Source of the DNA: Bacteroidales bacterium
GTDB taxonomy: Bacteria > Bacteroidota > Bacteroidia > Bacteroidales > UBA12481
Length of the DNA: 7,174 bases
NCBI GenBank assembly: GCA_028707745.1
Contig: JAQWAJ010000086.1
Location: 1 to 7,174 of the forward strand
Reading direction: 5' to 3'
Shown piece by piece: positions 6,598-7,174 of the stretch (within the stretch, counting starts at the first letter, position 1; each line of letters opens with the position of its first letter). The position numbers were made by a program, and so were the translations under genes. Under the pieces are notes generated by a model. It was not told the DNA's origin, did not search any database, and saw nothing but the letters and a program-made list of their open reading frames with translations.

Positions 6598-6646
6598 ATT
6601 TGTAAGGTGTTCCTTTGAAAATGAATCGATGCTGTTTTTGGTTGTA

Positions 6647-6654
6647 CAAACTTA
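6647..6654 (-). promoter_or_regulatory. Candidate Bacteroidota -7 element for the operon
   Basis: Read on the minus strand this is TAAGTTTG, a match to the Bacteroidota -7 consensus TAnnTTTG. It lies about 50 nt before the symporter ATG at 6597 and would give a leader of roughly 40 nt. No TTTG is found at the expected -33 position, so the promoter is weaker or only partly matched. It overlaps an 8-bp palindrome, TTGTACAA (6642-6649). Confidence 0.45.
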
Positions 6655-6663
6655 ATGATAACT

Positions 6664-6693
6664 TTTGTTTTACACGGCTTCTACCTACTTTTG
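6664..6693 (+). promoter_or_regulatory. Bacteroidota-type promoter for the glycerol facilitator gene
   Basis: A -33 TTTG (6664-6667) and a -7 TACTTTTG (6686-6693, consensus TAnnTTTG) are separated by 18 nt, close to the usual spacing for the Bacteroidota housekeeping sigma factor. The start of transcription would fall near 6700, leaving a leader of about 15 nt before the ATG at 6715. No Shine-Dalgarno sequence is visible, as is common in this phylum; the bases before the ATG are A-rich. Confidence 0.65.
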
Positions 6694-6705
6694 ACCGGAC
6701 CAAAA
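6689..6705. promoter_or_regulatory. Imperfect dyad across the predicted glpF start site, possible operator
   Basis: TTTTG (6689-6693) is mirrored by CAAAA (6701-6705) around a CGG-centred core with two mismatched pairs. The dyad covers the end of the -7 element and the predicted transcription start, where a repressor could act. It is short and AT-rich in the arms, so chance is a real alternative. Confidence 0.2.
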
Positions 6706-6714
6706 ACTAAATAC

Positions 6715-7174
6715 ATGTCACAGTTTATTGCAGAATTCATTGGAACAGCCATATTGGTGCTTCTGGGCGATGGAGTAGTCGGAGGAGTAACCCTCAGAGG
6801 TACGAAGTCAGAAAACTCGGGCTGGATTGTCGTTGCCGTTGGGTGGGGACTGGCTGTTACCCTCGGGATATATGGAGTCGGGCAGATCAGCGGTGCACAT
6901 CTGAATCCTGCTGTAACACTGGCATTTGCAGCTCAGGGAGCTTTCCCGTGGGCAAAAGTTCCGATGTATATTCTGGCACAGATGCTCGGAGGGATCATGG
7001 GCGGGATGATTGTCTGGCTTCATTATCTTCCTCATTGGAAAGGAACGGAAAGTCAGGCCGCTAAACTGGGTGTTTTCTGCACCGCCCCAGCCATCCGGTC
7101 AAAGTGGTCAAATTTGATTTGCGAAGTCATCGGAACATTTGTGCTGGTAACCGGACTGCTGTTTATCGGAGCCA
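6715..7174 (+). CDS. glpF: Glycerol uptake facilitator (GlpF-like aquaporin), 3'-truncated by window edge
   Basis: The first 153 residues of a MIP-family channel are present; the gene runs off the right edge without a stop. E. coli GlpF has 281 residues. The protein begins MSQFIAEFIGTAILVLLGDG, the typical first helix, and carries the first NPA box in SGAHLNPAVTLA (Asn64-Pro65-Ala66). Trp44 lies 20 residues before that Asn, as Trp48 does in E. coli GlpF, where it lines the glycerol selectivity filter; water-selective AqpZ has Phe there. This favours glycerol over water. The second NPA box and the filter Arg lie beyond the window. The channel would let glycerol diffuse across the inner membrane. 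The gene is transcribed away from the operon and has its own promoter about 20 nt upstream. A glycerol kinase gene often follows glpF, but that region is not visible. Confidence 0.95.
   Translation, partial: MSQFIAEFIGTAILVLLGDGVVGGVTLRGTKSENSGWIVVAVGWGLAVTLGIYGVGQISGAHLNPAVTLAFAAQGAFPWAKVPMYILAQMLGGIMGGMIVWLHYLPHWKGTESQAAKLGVFCTAPAIRSKWSNLICEVIGTFVLVTGLLFIGA

Noticed and set aside
6649..6664. Direct repeat AACTT spaced by 11 bp in the divergent promoter region
   Set aside because: Five bases in AT-rich DNA are expected by chance, and the copies overlap the promoter elements.
1..7174. Search by eye for CRISPR arrays, tRNA/rRNA genes, insertion sequences, phage or toxin-antitoxin and defence genes
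   Set aside because: None seen. Nearly all of the window is occupied by well-recognised metabolic and transport genes, and no terminal inverted repeats or spaced direct repeats were found.

Overview
The window looks like a piece of a Bacteroidota chromosome (probably Bacteroidales or a close relative). Three things point there. The glycosidase at the left edge is a GH97 enzyme, a family concentrated in this phylum. The MCE/ABC lipid-transport proteins resemble the Bacteroidota versions. The right-hand intergenic region carries a textbook Bacteroidota promoter (TTTG, 18 nt, TAnnTTTG), and the genes lack clear Shine-Dalgarno sites. These are judgements from motifs read by eye, not from a database search.

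Layout: (1) positions 1-974, plus strand, the 3' part of a GH97 glycoside hydrolase cut by the window edge. (2) Positions 992-6597, minus strand, six tightly packed genes that read as one operon in the order: dicarboxylate/acidic amino acid symporter (DAACS family), MlaE-like permease, MlaF-like ATPase, MlaD-like MCE protein, ROK sugar kinase, GmhA-like SIS phosphosugar isomerase. Two junctions are 4-nt ATGA stop/start overlaps (symporter/mlaE and MCE/ROK), and the other gaps are 3-10 nt. (3) Positions 6598-6714, a 117-nt divergent promoter region. (4) Positions 6715-7174, plus strand, the 5' part of a glycerol facilitator (GlpF-like aquaporin), cut by the right edge.

How the genes may work together: MlaE, MlaF and the MCE protein should form an inner-membrane ABC lipid transporter acting on the envelope. 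The symporter imports a C4-dicarboxylate or acidic amino acid. The ROK/SIS pair should phosphorylate a sugar and isomerise a phosphosugar, but the substrate cannot be read from the sequence. The unusual point is that lipid transport, anion uptake and phosphosugar chemistry share one translationally coupled transcript. No RNA genes, CRISPR arrays, insertion sequences or phage genes were seen. The window is largely ordinary core and metabolic DNA. The best leads are the gene combination itself and several family-level sequence departures (MlaE RELGP changed to RALGP, a ROK kinase without its zinc cysteines, an N-terminally extended symporter, a repeat-bearing MCE tail).
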